A DNA stretch of 64,000 nt from CAZFLD01 sp964519835. GTDB taxonomy: Bacteria > Spirochaetota > Spirochaetia > DSM-27196 > CAZFLD01. Positions 44,114-52,900 of this stretch are shown one piece after another; position 1 is the stretch's first letter; each line of letters begins with the position of its first letter. The stretch covers positions 1-64,000 of the forward strand of contig CAZFLD010000010.1 of NCBI GenBank assembly GCA_964519835.1, in the 5' to 3' direction. A program made the translations under genes and the position numbers. The notes below the pieces were generated by a model, which saw only the letters and a program-made list of their open reading frames with translations, made no database searches and had not been told where the DNA came from.

Positions 44114-45424
44114 GTGCGTATTCTGTTTGTAAATGATGTCTTTGGGTACCGCGGAAACGTCGAGCAAGGCATCGCCGAAGCGGCGGGCGGGCTACAGCGA
44201 CGTGGCCATGTGGTGGCGCTTGCCTACGCATCCGCGGTGGGCAATCGGCTCAGGGAATATGCCCGCCTGTTTGATACAATCTTCCGGTACACTGATCAGC
44301 TCGGCCATGAACCTGATCTCGACTCCGGCGGCGATCATCAGCCGGAATTGACCGGCACCTTTGCGCAAATCGTCGACTCCGCGGTTCCGGACGTCATATA
44401 CATCCACAATCGATTTGCCGCCGATATGCTCGCCGGGCTAAGCGACAGACCAAGGGTGGTTCGATATCTTCACGAGCTGGCGGCCGTCTGCCCAAAAGGG
44501 ACAAACCTGCTGAGCTACTCAAAACGTCCCTGTATGAAGCCGGTTGGATGTTCGTGCTGGGCGGACCTTGCCTTCCTCAAAGCGCAAAAGCCGGACGGAA
44601 GCCGTGGTGTTTCTTTCTCGGCCATAGGTCGCGCTCGGAGGGAACTTGGGAAAAGCCGTCGTTACGACCTCACTCTGGTGTCGAGCCGGTACATGTTCGA
44701 CCAGCTTCTGATAAACGGGTTTCCTAGGGACAGAGTTGCCGTGCTGCCCGCCGCTGCGGTGCCCGTGGACGTTAGAGATTGTCCCGACAACGACCTCGCC
44801 CAGCATACGGATGTGACGGGGTTGTTCTTGGGTTGTACAGATCCGGACGACCTCGAGCGGTTTCCCAAGGATCCGGTCATCCTGTACGTGGGGCGCCTGC
44901 TAAAAGAGCGCGGCGTCGACACGTTGTTAAGATCGCTCAAGGTCTTGGTAGATCAAACCGAGCGCGCGGGCGCATTTCTTCACATCGTTGGATCCGGAAA
45001 CTACGAACAGCAGCTCCGCGAGTTGACGGTGGAGCTCGGCCTGGACAACTACGTTCGTTTCCACGGCTGGATATCACATGCGCAATTAGGCCGGCTCTAT
45101 GGCGAGGCAAAGGTTGTGGCCATGCCCTCGCATTGGCCGGAGCCATTCGGCGCGACAGGCCTCGAGGCAATGAACCGTGCACGGCCCGTCGTCGGAGCGA
45201 ACGTCGGCGCAATCCCGGAATGGCTCAGTGACGGCGAAACGGGCTACTTGGTTCCGCCAAAAAACGTAGACAGCCTGGCCAAAAGGCTCTCGGACCTGCT
45301 CTACCACACGGAAACCGCGTGGCGATTGGGCATGGAAGGTCGTAAGAGGGTTAGGATGGGCTTTGCCTTTGATGAATACCTTACTCGGCTGGAAGCCTAC
45401 CTGAGTGGTGCCGTCGCACCGTAG
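44114..45424 (+). CDS. GT4-type glycosyltransferase
   Basis: A 436-residue GT-B glycosyltransferase starting at GTG 44114 (MRILFVNDVFGYRGNVEQGI). The donor-binding half has VILYVGRLLKERGVDTLLRS, FHGWISHAQLGRLYGEAKVV and PEPFGATGLEAMNRARPVVG, the usual nucleotide-sugar glutamate motif. Around residues 120-160 there is a cysteine-rich insert (VCPKGTN, KRPCMKPVGCSCW) of the kind seen in some GT4 enzymes and possibly binding metal. It is 12 bases after the propeller lipoprotein gene. The acceptor is unknown. Confidence 0.87.
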   Translation: MRILFVNDVFGYRGNVEQGIAEAAGGLQRRGHVVALAYASAVGNRLREYARLFDTIFRYTDQLGHEPDLDSGGDHQPELTGTFAQIVDSAVPDVIYIHNRFAADMLAGLSDRPRVVRYLHELAAVCPKGTNLLSYSKRPCMKPVGCSCWADLAFLKAQKPDGSRGVSFSAIGRARRELGKSRRYDLTLVSSRYMFDQLLINGFPRDRVAVLPAAAVPVDVRDCPDNDLAQHTDVTGLFLGCTDPDDLERFPKDPVILYVGRLLKERGVDTLLRSLKVLVDQTERAGAFLHIVGSGNYEQQLRELTVELGLDNYVRFHGWISHAQLGRLYGEAKVVAMPSHWPEPFGATGLEAMNRARPVVGANVGAIPEWLSDGETGYLVPPKNVDSLAKRLSDLLYHTETAWRLGMEGRKRVRMGFAFDEYLTRLEAYLSGAVAP

Positions 45425-45493
45425 GCAGTATGCGCCGGCGTGTGGGGAGCGCGTGATCTGGGTGGCGAAGAGGCTACCAACCGGCGCGTTGAG

Positions 45494-46615
45494 CTATAGC
45501 GAAGCTTCGTCGCCGCGGAGCTCTTCCTGCTCCGCGCGAAGTCCTTCCGTTTCTCCGATCTTTTCGCGAATGCTCTCGATCTCGGCTTGCTGACGTTCGA
45601 TTCGTTCCTGCAGGCTCTTAATCGAGCCTTCCATACGGCCGATCTCATCGTTGAGCCGTTTCACTTCGATTGCCGCCTGGAGGCGTTGTATGTGCTCTTC
45701 CCTGTCGTCGTTTGCCTTCTCGGCGTCCCGGATCGAGGCGAGGAGCTTTTTGCGGTCCGCCTCAGCGGGTTCCCCGTCCAGCGTCCCGCGATAGACCTCG
45801 CCGAGCTTTTGGAACAGATCCGCGAGGGCCTGCTCGAGATTTTCGTTCTCGCGACGAATTTCCGAGACTCTTCGTGAGTATCGCTTCTCCGCACCCAGCG
45901 TCTCCAGCTCGACTGTGAGTGTCTCCGCCTCTTCGCGCAGCGCGAGGTCCCGCTCCTCGATCTCGTTCACACGTGACTTAACATCGAGGCATGGGCCGGC
46001 CGCCTCGTTGAGGGCCGGATCGTCCACCGATTCGATGAAGTTGCCGGCACAAATCTGCTCGCCGGCACGCCGGGCCAGACGGGGAAGGGCGGACTCCCGC
46101 GACGAACGTCGGCTTTTCAGGAGCAGCACCTTCCCTTTCAGGACAACACGCTCTAGAAACGGTTTCTGTTCGAGTCCGGCCTCGATCTCCGCAAGCTCGT
46201 TTTCGGCGTCTCGAATCTCTTCTTGGTTGTTTACCATGTCCGAAAACACGGTGACGTATTCTTGGTCGATAAACGGATTCTCTTTGTACACGCGGAAGGC
46301 GACCGTTCCTACCTGCTCGTAGACCGGACCAAGTCCCTCTTCGAGCTCTCTTATCCCGCGCTTGTCCGCCTGGAGCTCTTCATCTATTGCCGCAAGACGC
46401 GCGGCAATCTCCTCGATTCGCCTGATGTTCTTGTTATTTGCATCTATCTTCTCGAGTCGGTCGGCAATTTCGCCTACCACCGGCTCGGGCTTTACGTCCG
46501 AGGGGGGATCCGCGTACACACTTTCCCCGATTCCCTGGTAGTCCTTTGCGATATTTTGCCGGTCGGTTTGAATTTCCCTCTGAAGCGCGGAGATCTTGTC
46601 ACGATAGCTATCCAT
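45494..46615 (-). CDS. Cytoplasmic coiled-coil protein
   Basis: A 373-residue protein without signal peptide, made almost wholly of heptad-rich helices: RRIEEIAARLAAIDEELQAD, ERDLALREEAETLTVELETL and DEIGRMEGSIKSLQERIERQ. A central basic stretch (LKGKVLLLKSRRSSRES) and two cysteines (about residues 190-210) interrupt the coil. No enzyme or DNA-binding motif is recognisable. It is convergent with the glycosyltransferase gene. A structural or adaptor role is likely. Confidence 0.7.
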   Translation of the reverse strand: MDSYRDKISALQREIQTDRQNIAKDYQGIGESVYADPPSDVKPEPVVGEIADRLEKIDANNKNIRRIEEIAARLAAIDEELQADKRGIRELEEGLGPVYEQVGTVAFRVYKENPFIDQEYVTVFSDMVNNQEEIRDAENELAEIEAGLEQKPFLERVVLKGKVLLLKSRRSSRESALPRLARRAGEQICAGNFIESVDDPALNEAAGPCLDVKSRVNEIEERDLALREEAETLTVELETLGAEKRYSRRVSEIRRENENLEQALADLFQKLGEVYRGTLDGEPAEADRKKLLASIRDAEKANDDREEHIQRLQAAIEVKRLNDEIGRMEGSIKSLQERIERQQAEIESIREKIGETEGLRAEQEELRGDEASL

Positions 46616-46902
46616 GGCGGCGTCCTTTTGCTTTGCTCCCCTGAATTTACGGCCCCGCGCAACCCCATGTCAACCGCGCGGTGCGCCTCGACAGTTGCCG
46701 GACAGGTCGTCGCCGTGACAGGCGACGGCTCGGTTGCCGCAGACCGGAGGTAGTCCGGATTACGTTTCGGTGCATCGGTCTACAGCCCGTGCTCCTCACA
46801 GCAGAGCGATCGACTTCCATTAAAGCACGCACCGTTTGGAAAAGAAGCTCGTCCGCGTGCGGAGGTTCCTTTGGTGGCCGCTAACTGATATTCTACGGCT
46901 AC
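46616..46902. other. Divergent promoter region
   Basis: About 290 bases between the divergent coiled-coil and helicase genes. No gene is seen and no promoter is convincing. Confidence 0.4.
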
Positions 46903-48624
46903 ATGCAATTTGATGAACTAGAACTTGATGAGAATTTGATGGCCGGCATACGCGATGCCGGGTTTACCGAATGCACCGAGGTGCAGGCCGAGGCATTTGT
47001 GCACACATTAAAAGGGCGTGACGTTGCGGTCCAGTCTCAAACTGGAACGGGTAAGACCGCCGCCTTTTTGATTAGCATTTTCCAGCTCTTGACCACGGAT
47101 CCGCGGTACAAGGATCGCCGCGTGTTGATTGTTGCGCCGACGCGCGAGCTCGCTGTGCAAATCGAGACGGAGGCCAAGCTTCTCGGGAAGCACCTGCCGT
47201 TCCGAATAGGCTGTATTTACGGCGGCGTCGGGTACGGCGCACAAGAGGCGTTGCTCCAGGACAAGGTGGAAATTGTCGTGGGTACGCCCGGCCGCCTTAT
47301 CGACTTCAACAAATCGAACAAACTCGACTTGCGAGAGATGGGAATAGCGGTAATCGACGAAGCGGACAGACTATTTGATATGGGATTTTATCCGGACATC
47401 AGGTACATGATGCGGAAGATGGTGCCGAGCGAAGAGCGTATGACCATGCTCTTTAGCGCCACGTTGAGTACTCGCGTGCGGAATCTCGCATGGGAGTACA
47501 TGAACAATCCCGCGGAAATCGAGATACGCCCCGATCAGATTACCGTGGAGTCAATCGACCAGACGCTTTACCACGTCTCGCGCAGTGAGAAAATGAAGCT
47601 GCTCTTGGGCATTCTCGAGCGAGACAAACCAGAAAACGTGCTTATCTTCACGAATACAAAACGAGCATCCGAGGAGATCGCCAAGCGCCTCGAGCTCAAT
47701 GGCTACCCCGCGCGATTTGTCATGGGCGACTTGCCGCAGTCGAAGCGAATAAAGCTTATCAACGATCTGAAGGAGGGTAAGCTACAGTACCTCGTAGCCA
47801 CCGACGTTGCGGCCCGCGGCCTTCATGTCGATGGGTTGGCGATGGTGGTGAACTACGATCTTCCCGAAGATCCTGAAAGCTACGTGCACCGGATCGGTCG
47901 CACCGCGCGGGTGGGGCGTGAGGGCAAGGCGATCTCCCTCGCGGACGAATTTTTTGTCTTTGGACTGGAATCAATCGAGGGCTTTATCGGCAGAAAGATT
48001 CCGACACAGCACATTTCCGATGAGCTTCTTGTTGAAGACAAGAGTGAGGGCGCCCGAATTTACTTTGACCGCTACGATGGCCCGCGCGGCGGCTCCCGAC
48101 CTGGCAAGCCCCATAGGCGCTCATCGCAGCCGGCGATTCGGTCGTCCCAGCCGAACAAGCATCCGGCACAGCCGACTAAGCGGCCGGCGCAGCCTCATAA
48201 GGGTGGTGCTCCGCCGGTACACAAAAAGCATGCCCGACCCGCCGGGGCGCCGCATCCGGCCGCCAAGGCGGAGGCAAAGGGCGGCGGCAACGGCCACGGC
48301 AGAGACGCCCGGCGCGACGCCGAACGTACCGGCTCGCCTAAGCGGTCGCAGAGTCTGGACGAGCGCCTGGAACATTACAAGGAAAAGTACGGAGAGTCGT
48401 TTGGTGATCGATCGAAGTCGGGACCCGGAGACGGCGGCCGTTCCGGTGGGCACCACGGGGCCACGGATTCGAGCGCGCAGAGACGAACCGCCGGAGGCGG
48501 CGGAAGCGCCGCGCCCAAACCGGTCAAAAACGGGGACGTCCCCGCAAAAGAGGCGGAAAAGCCCGAGAAAAAGAAGAAGGGCCTTTTTGGGCGTCTGAAG
48601 GGCCTCTTTGCGGGGAAGGAGTAA
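46903..48624 (+). CDS. DEAD-box RNA helicase with long basic tail
   Basis: A 573-residue RNA helicase. Motifs: Q motif (FTECTEVQAEAFVHTLKGRD), Walker A SQTGTGKTAAFLI, PTRELAVQ, DEAD in VIDEADRLFDMGF, SAT in LFSATLSTRVR, and HRIGRTARVGREGKA. After residue 380 the sequence becomes a low-complexity tail rich in Pro, Lys, Arg, Gly and Ser, with repeated SSQP, AQPTKRPAQP-type units, ending in basic KKKKGLFGRLKG. Such tails bind RNA and partners. The family is closest to RhlB/RhlE types. It lies just upstream of rpsD, which suggests a ribosome-related role. Confidence 0.9.
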   Translation: MQFDELELDENLMAGIRDAGFTECTEVQAEAFVHTLKGRDVAVQSQTGTGKTAAFLISIFQLLTTDPRYKDRRVLIVAPTRELAVQIETEAKLLGKHLPFRIGCIYGGVGYGAQEALLQDKVEIVVGTPGRLIDFNKSNKLDLREMGIAVIDEADRLFDMGFYPDIRYMMRKMVPSEERMTMLFSATLSTRVRNLAWEYMNNPAEIEIRPDQITVESIDQTLYHVSRSEKMKLLLGILERDKPENVLIFTNTKRASEEIAKRLELNGYPARFVMGDLPQSKRIKLINDLKEGKLQYLVATDVAARGLHVDGLAMVVNYDLPEDPESYVHRIGRTARVGREGKAISLADEFFVFGLESIEGFIGRKIPTQHISDELLVEDKSEGARIYFDRYDGPRGGSRPGKPHRRSSQPAIRSSQPNKHPAQPTKRPAQPHKGGAPPVHKKHARPAGAPHPAAKAEAKGGGNGHGRDARRDAERTGSPKRSQSLDERLEHYKEKYGESFGDRSKSGPGDGGRSGGHHGATDSSAQRRTAGGGGSAAPKPVKNGDVPAKEAEKPEKKKKGLFGRLKGLFAGKE

Positions 48625-48692
48625 CATGGTCGTCCTTGACAAGAGATGCCCATTCCCCTATCTTGTTGCCTCTACAGAAAGGAGATACGTGG

Positions 48693-49307
48693 ATGGCTAG
48701 AAACTCCACCGCGAAGGGCAAGATTGTCCGTCGAATGGGGCTGAACATTTTTGGAAACATGAAATACGACCGCCTTCTTAAACGGAAGCCGGCCGGGCCT
48801 GGAATTCCCAAGCGTGGTCGTATTCGCCAAACTGAGTACGCGCGGCAGCTCAAAGAAAAGCAGAAATTAAAGTTCGCCTATGGTCTGTCGGAACGACAGT
48901 TTAGCAATCTTTTCTATCGCGCCAAGAAAATGCCGGGTGTTACCGGTACGAACATGCTTGTGCTGCTCGAACGGCGGCTCGACAACATCGTGTATCGTCT
49001 CGGAATGGCTACAAGCCGGTCTCAGGCTCGTCAGTTGGTTAGTCACGGTCACGTCGAGCTCAACGGCCGCAAGGTAACCGTTCCATCGGCGGTAGTCCGC
49101 CAGGGCGACGCGGTCACCGCGAGAGACAAAAAGAACACCAAGGATCTTCTTCGTCGGCTGGTTGCCGAAAACAATTCGCGCCCGGTGCCGCCGTGGCTCA
49201 CCTTCTCACCCGACGACCTTACCGCTACGATAACTGCGCTCCCTACGCGTGATTTGATTCCGACCATCGCGGAAGAGCAGCTTATCGTTGAGTTTTACTC
49301 CAAGTAA
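48693..49307 (+). CDS. rpsD: 30S ribosomal protein S4
   Basis: A 204-residue S4 starting at ATG 48693 (MARNSTAKGKIVRRMGLNIF) behind AAAGGAG. The S4 RNA-binding domain is clear: MLVLLERRLDNIVYRLGMAT and SRSQARQLVSHGHVELNGRK. It lacks the N-terminal zinc-binding cysteines, so it is of the C-minus type. It is separate from the alpha operon where rpsD usually lies; its neighbours are a DEAD-box helicase and a small membrane protein. S4 starts 30S assembly and often autoregulates. Confidence 0.95.
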   Translation: MARNSTAKGKIVRRMGLNIFGNMKYDRLLKRKPAGPGIPKRGRIRQTEYARQLKEKQKLKFAYGLSERQFSNLFYRAKKMPGVTGTNMLVLLERRLDNIVYRLGMATSRSQARQLVSHGHVELNGRKVTVPSAVVRQGDAVTARDKKNTKDLLRRLVAENNSRPVPPWLTFSPDDLTATITALPTRDLIPTIAEEQLIVEFYSK

Positions 49308-49309
49308 GC

Positions 49310-49492
49310 ATGGCGGTCGGCGCACTCATCGCTCTTGCGATTGCGCTTCTCCTCTCTGCGGTGCTATTGGGCACCGTGTCTGTTAGCTACCTCCGCACCT
49401 ACACGTTCCCGTCCGCCATCGGCATGGTCGTATCACTGTTATGCTTTGGCGGGGGAGTTGTCGGCATTCTTACGGCTGTAGGGACGATCTAA
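49310..49492 (+). CDS. Small two-helix membrane protein
   Basis: A 60-residue protein starting two bases after the rpsD stop, with two hydrophobic helices (GALIALAIALLLSAVLLGTV and GMVVSLLCFGGGVVGILTAV) joined by a short polar loop (SYLRTYTFPS). Composition and position support a real gene, but no family is recognised. Confidence 0.6.
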   Translation: MAVGALIALAIALLLSAVLLGTVSVSYLRTYTFPSAIGMVVSLLCFGGGVVGILTAVGTI

Positions 49493-49547
49493 CAACCGCT
49501 GCAAAGAGTTGGGTGGCTGCCGCACGATAGGTACCGCAGCTTACATG

Positions 49548-51620
49548 CTATTTCGCCCTGGCGGAGCTTCGGAAATGCTCTATTGCCGGGCGCAACCGAT
49601 CAATCAGCTCCGGCGCGCAGTCGGAGGCTCCGTTTGAACCGGTGCACCCTACCATAAGCCAAATTCGCTTCGCGCCCGCCAGGCCCACGAGGTGCTCGAG
49701 CGCTTCTTCCAGGGCCTCGGGTTCCGTGGTTTCATCGGCCTGAAGAATCAAGAGTCCGCGGTGGCCTGAGCGTAGAATGCGTCTTGTAACCAGCTCGAGC
49801 TCGTCTCCGATCCCAATAACAATGCCGTCCACGTGGATTTCGCCCATGTGACGGCCGGCCTCGACGGCGGCGCCCGGGCGTAGGCCAAGGTGCACAAGTG
49901 TCTCCGATCCGGCGGCGCCGGCCACAAGGCCAACCAGTTGCGCAGATGCGGAGTAGAAATCGAACCACTCCCGACGTTTTGCGGGCGCCATGCCGCCGAG
50001 CCCGAGCTCCTCGATGAGAATATTCCCGACTCCCCGCGCCTCGATCTGTTCCACTTCGGAGCGCAAGGCTATTGCCGCCTGATATGCAAAATCGAGCGGG
50101 TCTACGTCCGTGCGAACGTAGCTCCAACCGGTGATTGTCATCGGTCCCGGAATAATCGCTATCGCCCGCCGCGCGTCGGTCGGCAGCGGCTTATCAGTTT
50201 TGGTGGCGTAGGAGAGAGATGATTGTCGTGCTATATCGCCGACAATAATCGGCGGCCGATACTCGGAAATCCCATGTGTTAACACGTAGCCGTTTTTGGT
50301 TGTGACAACGCCTTTTAACCCGTCCACCGCGCGCTCGACGAGCTCTGTGGGATTGTCGGTACCCACAAGGGGAACTATGTCTGAGTCAGGGCCGTCCAAC
50401 TGAGCCCCAGGCGGGGCAACGATGGGCAAAACCTGCATAGCCTGGGCGACGTTTCGCACCGTCGCCGGCGAGTGATCCTTGCTGGTCTGCGCGTAGTCTT
50501 CTCGGAGTGCGGCCGCCTGGGACCGGACGCTCTCGTCGTGTTCAAACGAGAACCAGGCCCTCGCGGTCCATTTTGTTCCTTTGTCGAAGTATTCGGCAAT
50601 GGTGGCTATCTCTTGCAGCCGTTCGGTCGCGAACGCCAGCGATTCGTCAAGCTCGATGTCGAAGTCCTCGCGCGCCGTTGTTACCGGCAGGTGATATAGA
50701 GGCGCACCGTTTCCGACCATAAGCTTGCGAACACCCGCACCTTTGAGCGCCGCGAGCGTGTCCACGGCCTCGTCAATGCCCGTGCGCCAGATGGACCTGC
50801 CGTCAACAAGTCCGGCCAGCAAGGTCGTATCCGTAGGAAAACCTCGCTCGATGATTTCAGTAAGATTGTTGTCCCCACCGATAAAGTCCAAGCCGATCCC
50901 GGCCACCGGAAAATCGAGCAAATCGGAAAGGAAGTCGACGTCGTCGTAGTAGGTAAAAAGCGTTATGTCTGCGCCTGCCGCGGCGATCGTTTCGTAGCAG
51001 TGCGCTGCGCGACTGATCTGTTCTTGAGTAACCTCGAGTGCAAACCCGGGCTCGTGAATCCACAGAGGTCCAACAGTTGCGGCCAAGTCCCGATAGATCA
51101 GGGCGAGTGCGTGGAGATAGTCTCCGAAGTTTTTATGATCGATGCCGTTTGCGATTCGGAGCAATGTAAACGGTCCCAGCACCGCGCGTGGGAGCACCGC
51201 TCGTTGGGACGTATCGGCCCCGCCCGCAGTGGGCAAAGCGAGGCGCAGATCCCCCGGCTTTTTGTCGCGAAAATCCGGCACAAGATAGGACCGGTTGGTA
51301 GTAAACCATGGTCGTCGCGTCAGGCGGTTTTCGCCGACGCAACGACCGTAGTACGCGGCATCGTCGGTTGCGTCGTACAGTCCACAAAGAACCGCTGTAT
51401 CGAGTACGGCGTCGAACCGGGTTAACTCGCCCGTGGCGTAGATGTCGATGTATGTACCGTAAGTCTCGAGACGGCGCTTGTCGATGCGTGCGAGGTCGCC
51501 CGCAAGATCGTTTGACACACCGGAAGAGCCCGACACATCGGAAGCCATATAGGCTTTGACCGCCTGACAAAACTCGTGATTTTCGCCGATCTGCGGAAAT
51601 CCGTGGGCGTACGTTTTCAA
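49548..51620 (-). CDS. MetE-like protein with degenerate zinc site
   Basis: A 690-residue protein that follows the two-barrel layout of cobalamin-independent methionine synthase (usually about 750). The N-terminal half has AHGFPQIGENHEFCQAVKAY, RPWFTTNRSYLVPDF and LVDGRSIWRTGIDEAVDTLA. The C-terminal half has RPPIIVGDIARQ, IIPGPMTITGWSYVRTDV and RSEVEQIEARGVGNILIEE. The zinc ligands are largely lost: the HMC motif reads VHLGLRPG, the IET glutamate region reads IVIGIGDE, and the last cysteine region reads VGCTGSNGASDC. IDEPAL reads IEELGL. Ordinary methionine synthesis is therefore doubtful. It lies 7 bases after an HMA-domain gene. Confidence 0.78.
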   Translation of the reverse strand: MKTYAHGFPQIGENHEFCQAVKAYMASDVSGSSGVSNDLAGDLARIDKRRLETYGTYIDIYATGELTRFDAVLDTAVLCGLYDATDDAAYYGRCVGENRLTRRPWFTTNRSYLVPDFRDKKPGDLRLALPTAGGADTSQRAVLPRAVLGPFTLLRIANGIDHKNFGDYLHALALIYRDLAATVGPLWIHEPGFALEVTQEQISRAAHCYETIAAAGADITLFTYYDDVDFLSDLLDFPVAGIGLDFIGGDNNLTEIIERGFPTDTTLLAGLVDGRSIWRTGIDEAVDTLAALKGAGVRKLMVGNGAPLYHLPVTTAREDFDIELDESLAFATERLQEIATIAEYFDKGTKWTARAWFSFEHDESVRSQAAALREDYAQTSKDHSPATVRNVAQAMQVLPIVAPPGAQLDGPDSDIVPLVGTDNPTELVERAVDGLKGVVTTKNGYVLTHGISEYRPPIIVGDIARQSSLSYATKTDKPLPTDARRAIAIIPGPMTITGWSYVRTDVDPLDFAYQAAIALRSEVEQIEARGVGNILIEELGLGGMAPAKRREWFDFYSASAQLVGLVAGAAGSETLVHLGLRPGAAVEAGRHMGEIHVDGIVIGIGDELELVTRRILRSGHRGLLILQADETTEPEALEEALEHLVGLAGAKRIWLMVGCTGSNGASDCAPELIDRLRPAIEHFRSSARAK

Positions 51621-51627
51621 GGAGGCT

Positions 51628-51882
51628 CTATGCCGACACTTCGTTGCCGGTCGTGCGAATAGTTGCCTTGTAGCCTATCCGGTCGATCAGGCTACACAGT
51701 TTGTCCAACGACTCTTCGTTTCCATCATACTCGAGCTGCACAGTCTCCGTGCCGCGGTCGACAAAAACGTCGGATACACCCTTCATTTTGCGACCAAGAT
51801 GCTCGATTGTAATAATACACGAAGTACACGTTGCCCCTTCTAAATCGAGAATCGCGTATTTTTTTGTGTCCGTAGCTTCCAT
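51628..51882 (-). CDS. Heavy-metal-associated (HMA) domain protein
   Basis: An 84-residue protein consisting of one HMA fold: strand KYAILDLEGATCTSCIITIE with the metal-binding CTSC pair, then EHLGRKMKGVSDVFVDRGTE and the closing LDKLCSLIDRIGYKATI. Free HMA proteins carry Cu(I) or similar soft metals. No P-type ATPase or copper regulator is adjacent. The only partner is the MetE-like gene, 7 bases downstream on the same strand, an unusual pairing. It is divergent from the moxR-like gene with about 67 bases between. Confidence 0.85.
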   Translation of the reverse strand: MEATDTKKYAILDLEGATCTSCIITIEHLGRKMKGVSDVFVDRGTETVQLEYDGNEESLDKLCSLIDRIGYKATIRTTGNEVSA

Positions 51883-51949
51883 ACCTGCAAAATACGCCGC
51901 AAAGCCCGCGCCGGCAAGCGAAGGTCCGAATGTGCTATTCTCGTTACCT

Positions 51950-52900
51950 GTGGGTGCAAAGGATCATAGATCAGTAGTTAAAAACCTAACCGAGGCGGTG
52001 CGAAAAGAGTTTATTGGTTCCGAACGGGTTGTTCGGCTTTTGGTTCTGGGATTCCTTGCCGGCGGCCACGTGCTTATCGAAGATGTGCCCGGTGTGGGGA
52101 AGACGACGTTAGCGCGGTCCATGGCCGCGGCGCTTGGCCTCGATTTTGGGCGCATTCAGTTCACCCCGGACCTTTTGCCCGGCGATATCGTCGGCATCAA
52201 CACCTGGGACCCTCAGCTATCTGAGTTTAGCTATCGGCCGGGCGCCGTTATGCATCAGTTTGTGCTTGCCGATGAAATAAACCGCGCCTCTCCGCGTACC
52301 CAGAGCGCGCTCCTCGAGGCAATGCAGGAAGGGCAGGTCACGGTCGACGGAGTTCTCCGTCGGCTGCCCGATCCCTTTTTTGTTGCCGCTACACAAAACC
52401 CCACGGGATATGCCGGCACCTTTGATCTTCCCGAGGGGCAACTCGATCGGTTTTTGCTGTCGGTGCGAATAGGCTATCCACAGATCGCCGAAGAACAGAG
52501 AATCCTCGTGGATCATCTGGACCCTTCCCGAAACCAAAACGTCCGGGCGGTGGCCTCCGAGAGTGAACTAAACGCGCTAAAAGCGGGCGTCCAATCGGTC
52601 CACGTGGATGAGAAAGTCAGGCGGTACGCACTTTCGATCGCCGAGCGTACCAGAAACAATCCCCAGATTACCTTAGGGATGAGTCCGCGCGCTACGATCC
52701 ATCTGCTTCGCGCAGGGAGGGCCAATGCCTTTTACGACGGGCGTGACTATGTTTTGCCCGAAGACATTGGCACGGTGGCAGTGCCGGTTCTGCGTCACAG
52801 GCTTCGGCTCAGCGTAGATGCCCGGGCGGAGGGGAACACGCCGGCCCGGCTCGTGGAGACCATCCTCGGCAAGCTCCAAATGCCCACGGGCCTTGAATGA
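51950..52900 (+). CDS. MoxR-family AAA+ ATPase
   Basis: A 316-residue AAA+ chaperone starting at GTG 51950. Walker A is IEDVPGVGKTTLARSMAAAL, Walker B is QFVLADEINRASPRTQSALL, and FFVAATQNPTGYAGTFDLPE and LSVRIGYPQIAEEQ are family hallmarks. The frame is open further upstream but overlaps the divergent HMA gene. It is the first gene of a MoxR-DUF58-transglutaminase operon and overlaps the next by 4 bases. MoxR ATPases assist maturation of partner complexes. Confidence 0.92.
   Translation: MGAKDHRSVVKNLTEAVRKEFIGSERVVRLLVLGFLAGGHVLIEDVPGVGKTTLARSMAAALGLDFGRIQFTPDLLPGDIVGINTWDPQLSEFSYRPGAVMHQFVLADEINRASPRTQSALLEAMQEGQVTVDGVLRRLPDPFFVAATQNPTGYAGTFDLPEGQLDRFLLSVRIGYPQIAEEQRILVDHLDPSRNQNVRAVASESELNALKAGVQSVHVDEKVRRYALSIAERTRNNPQITLGMSPRATIHLLRAGRANAFYDGRDYVLPEDIGTVAVPVLRHRLRLSVDARAEGNTPARLVETILGKLQMPTGLE

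Noticed and set aside
51883..51949. Cobalamin or SAM riboswitch upstream of the MetE-like unit
   Set aside because: Only 67 bases separate the divergent HMA and MoxR genes, too short for these riboswitches, and no matching conserved motif is seen.
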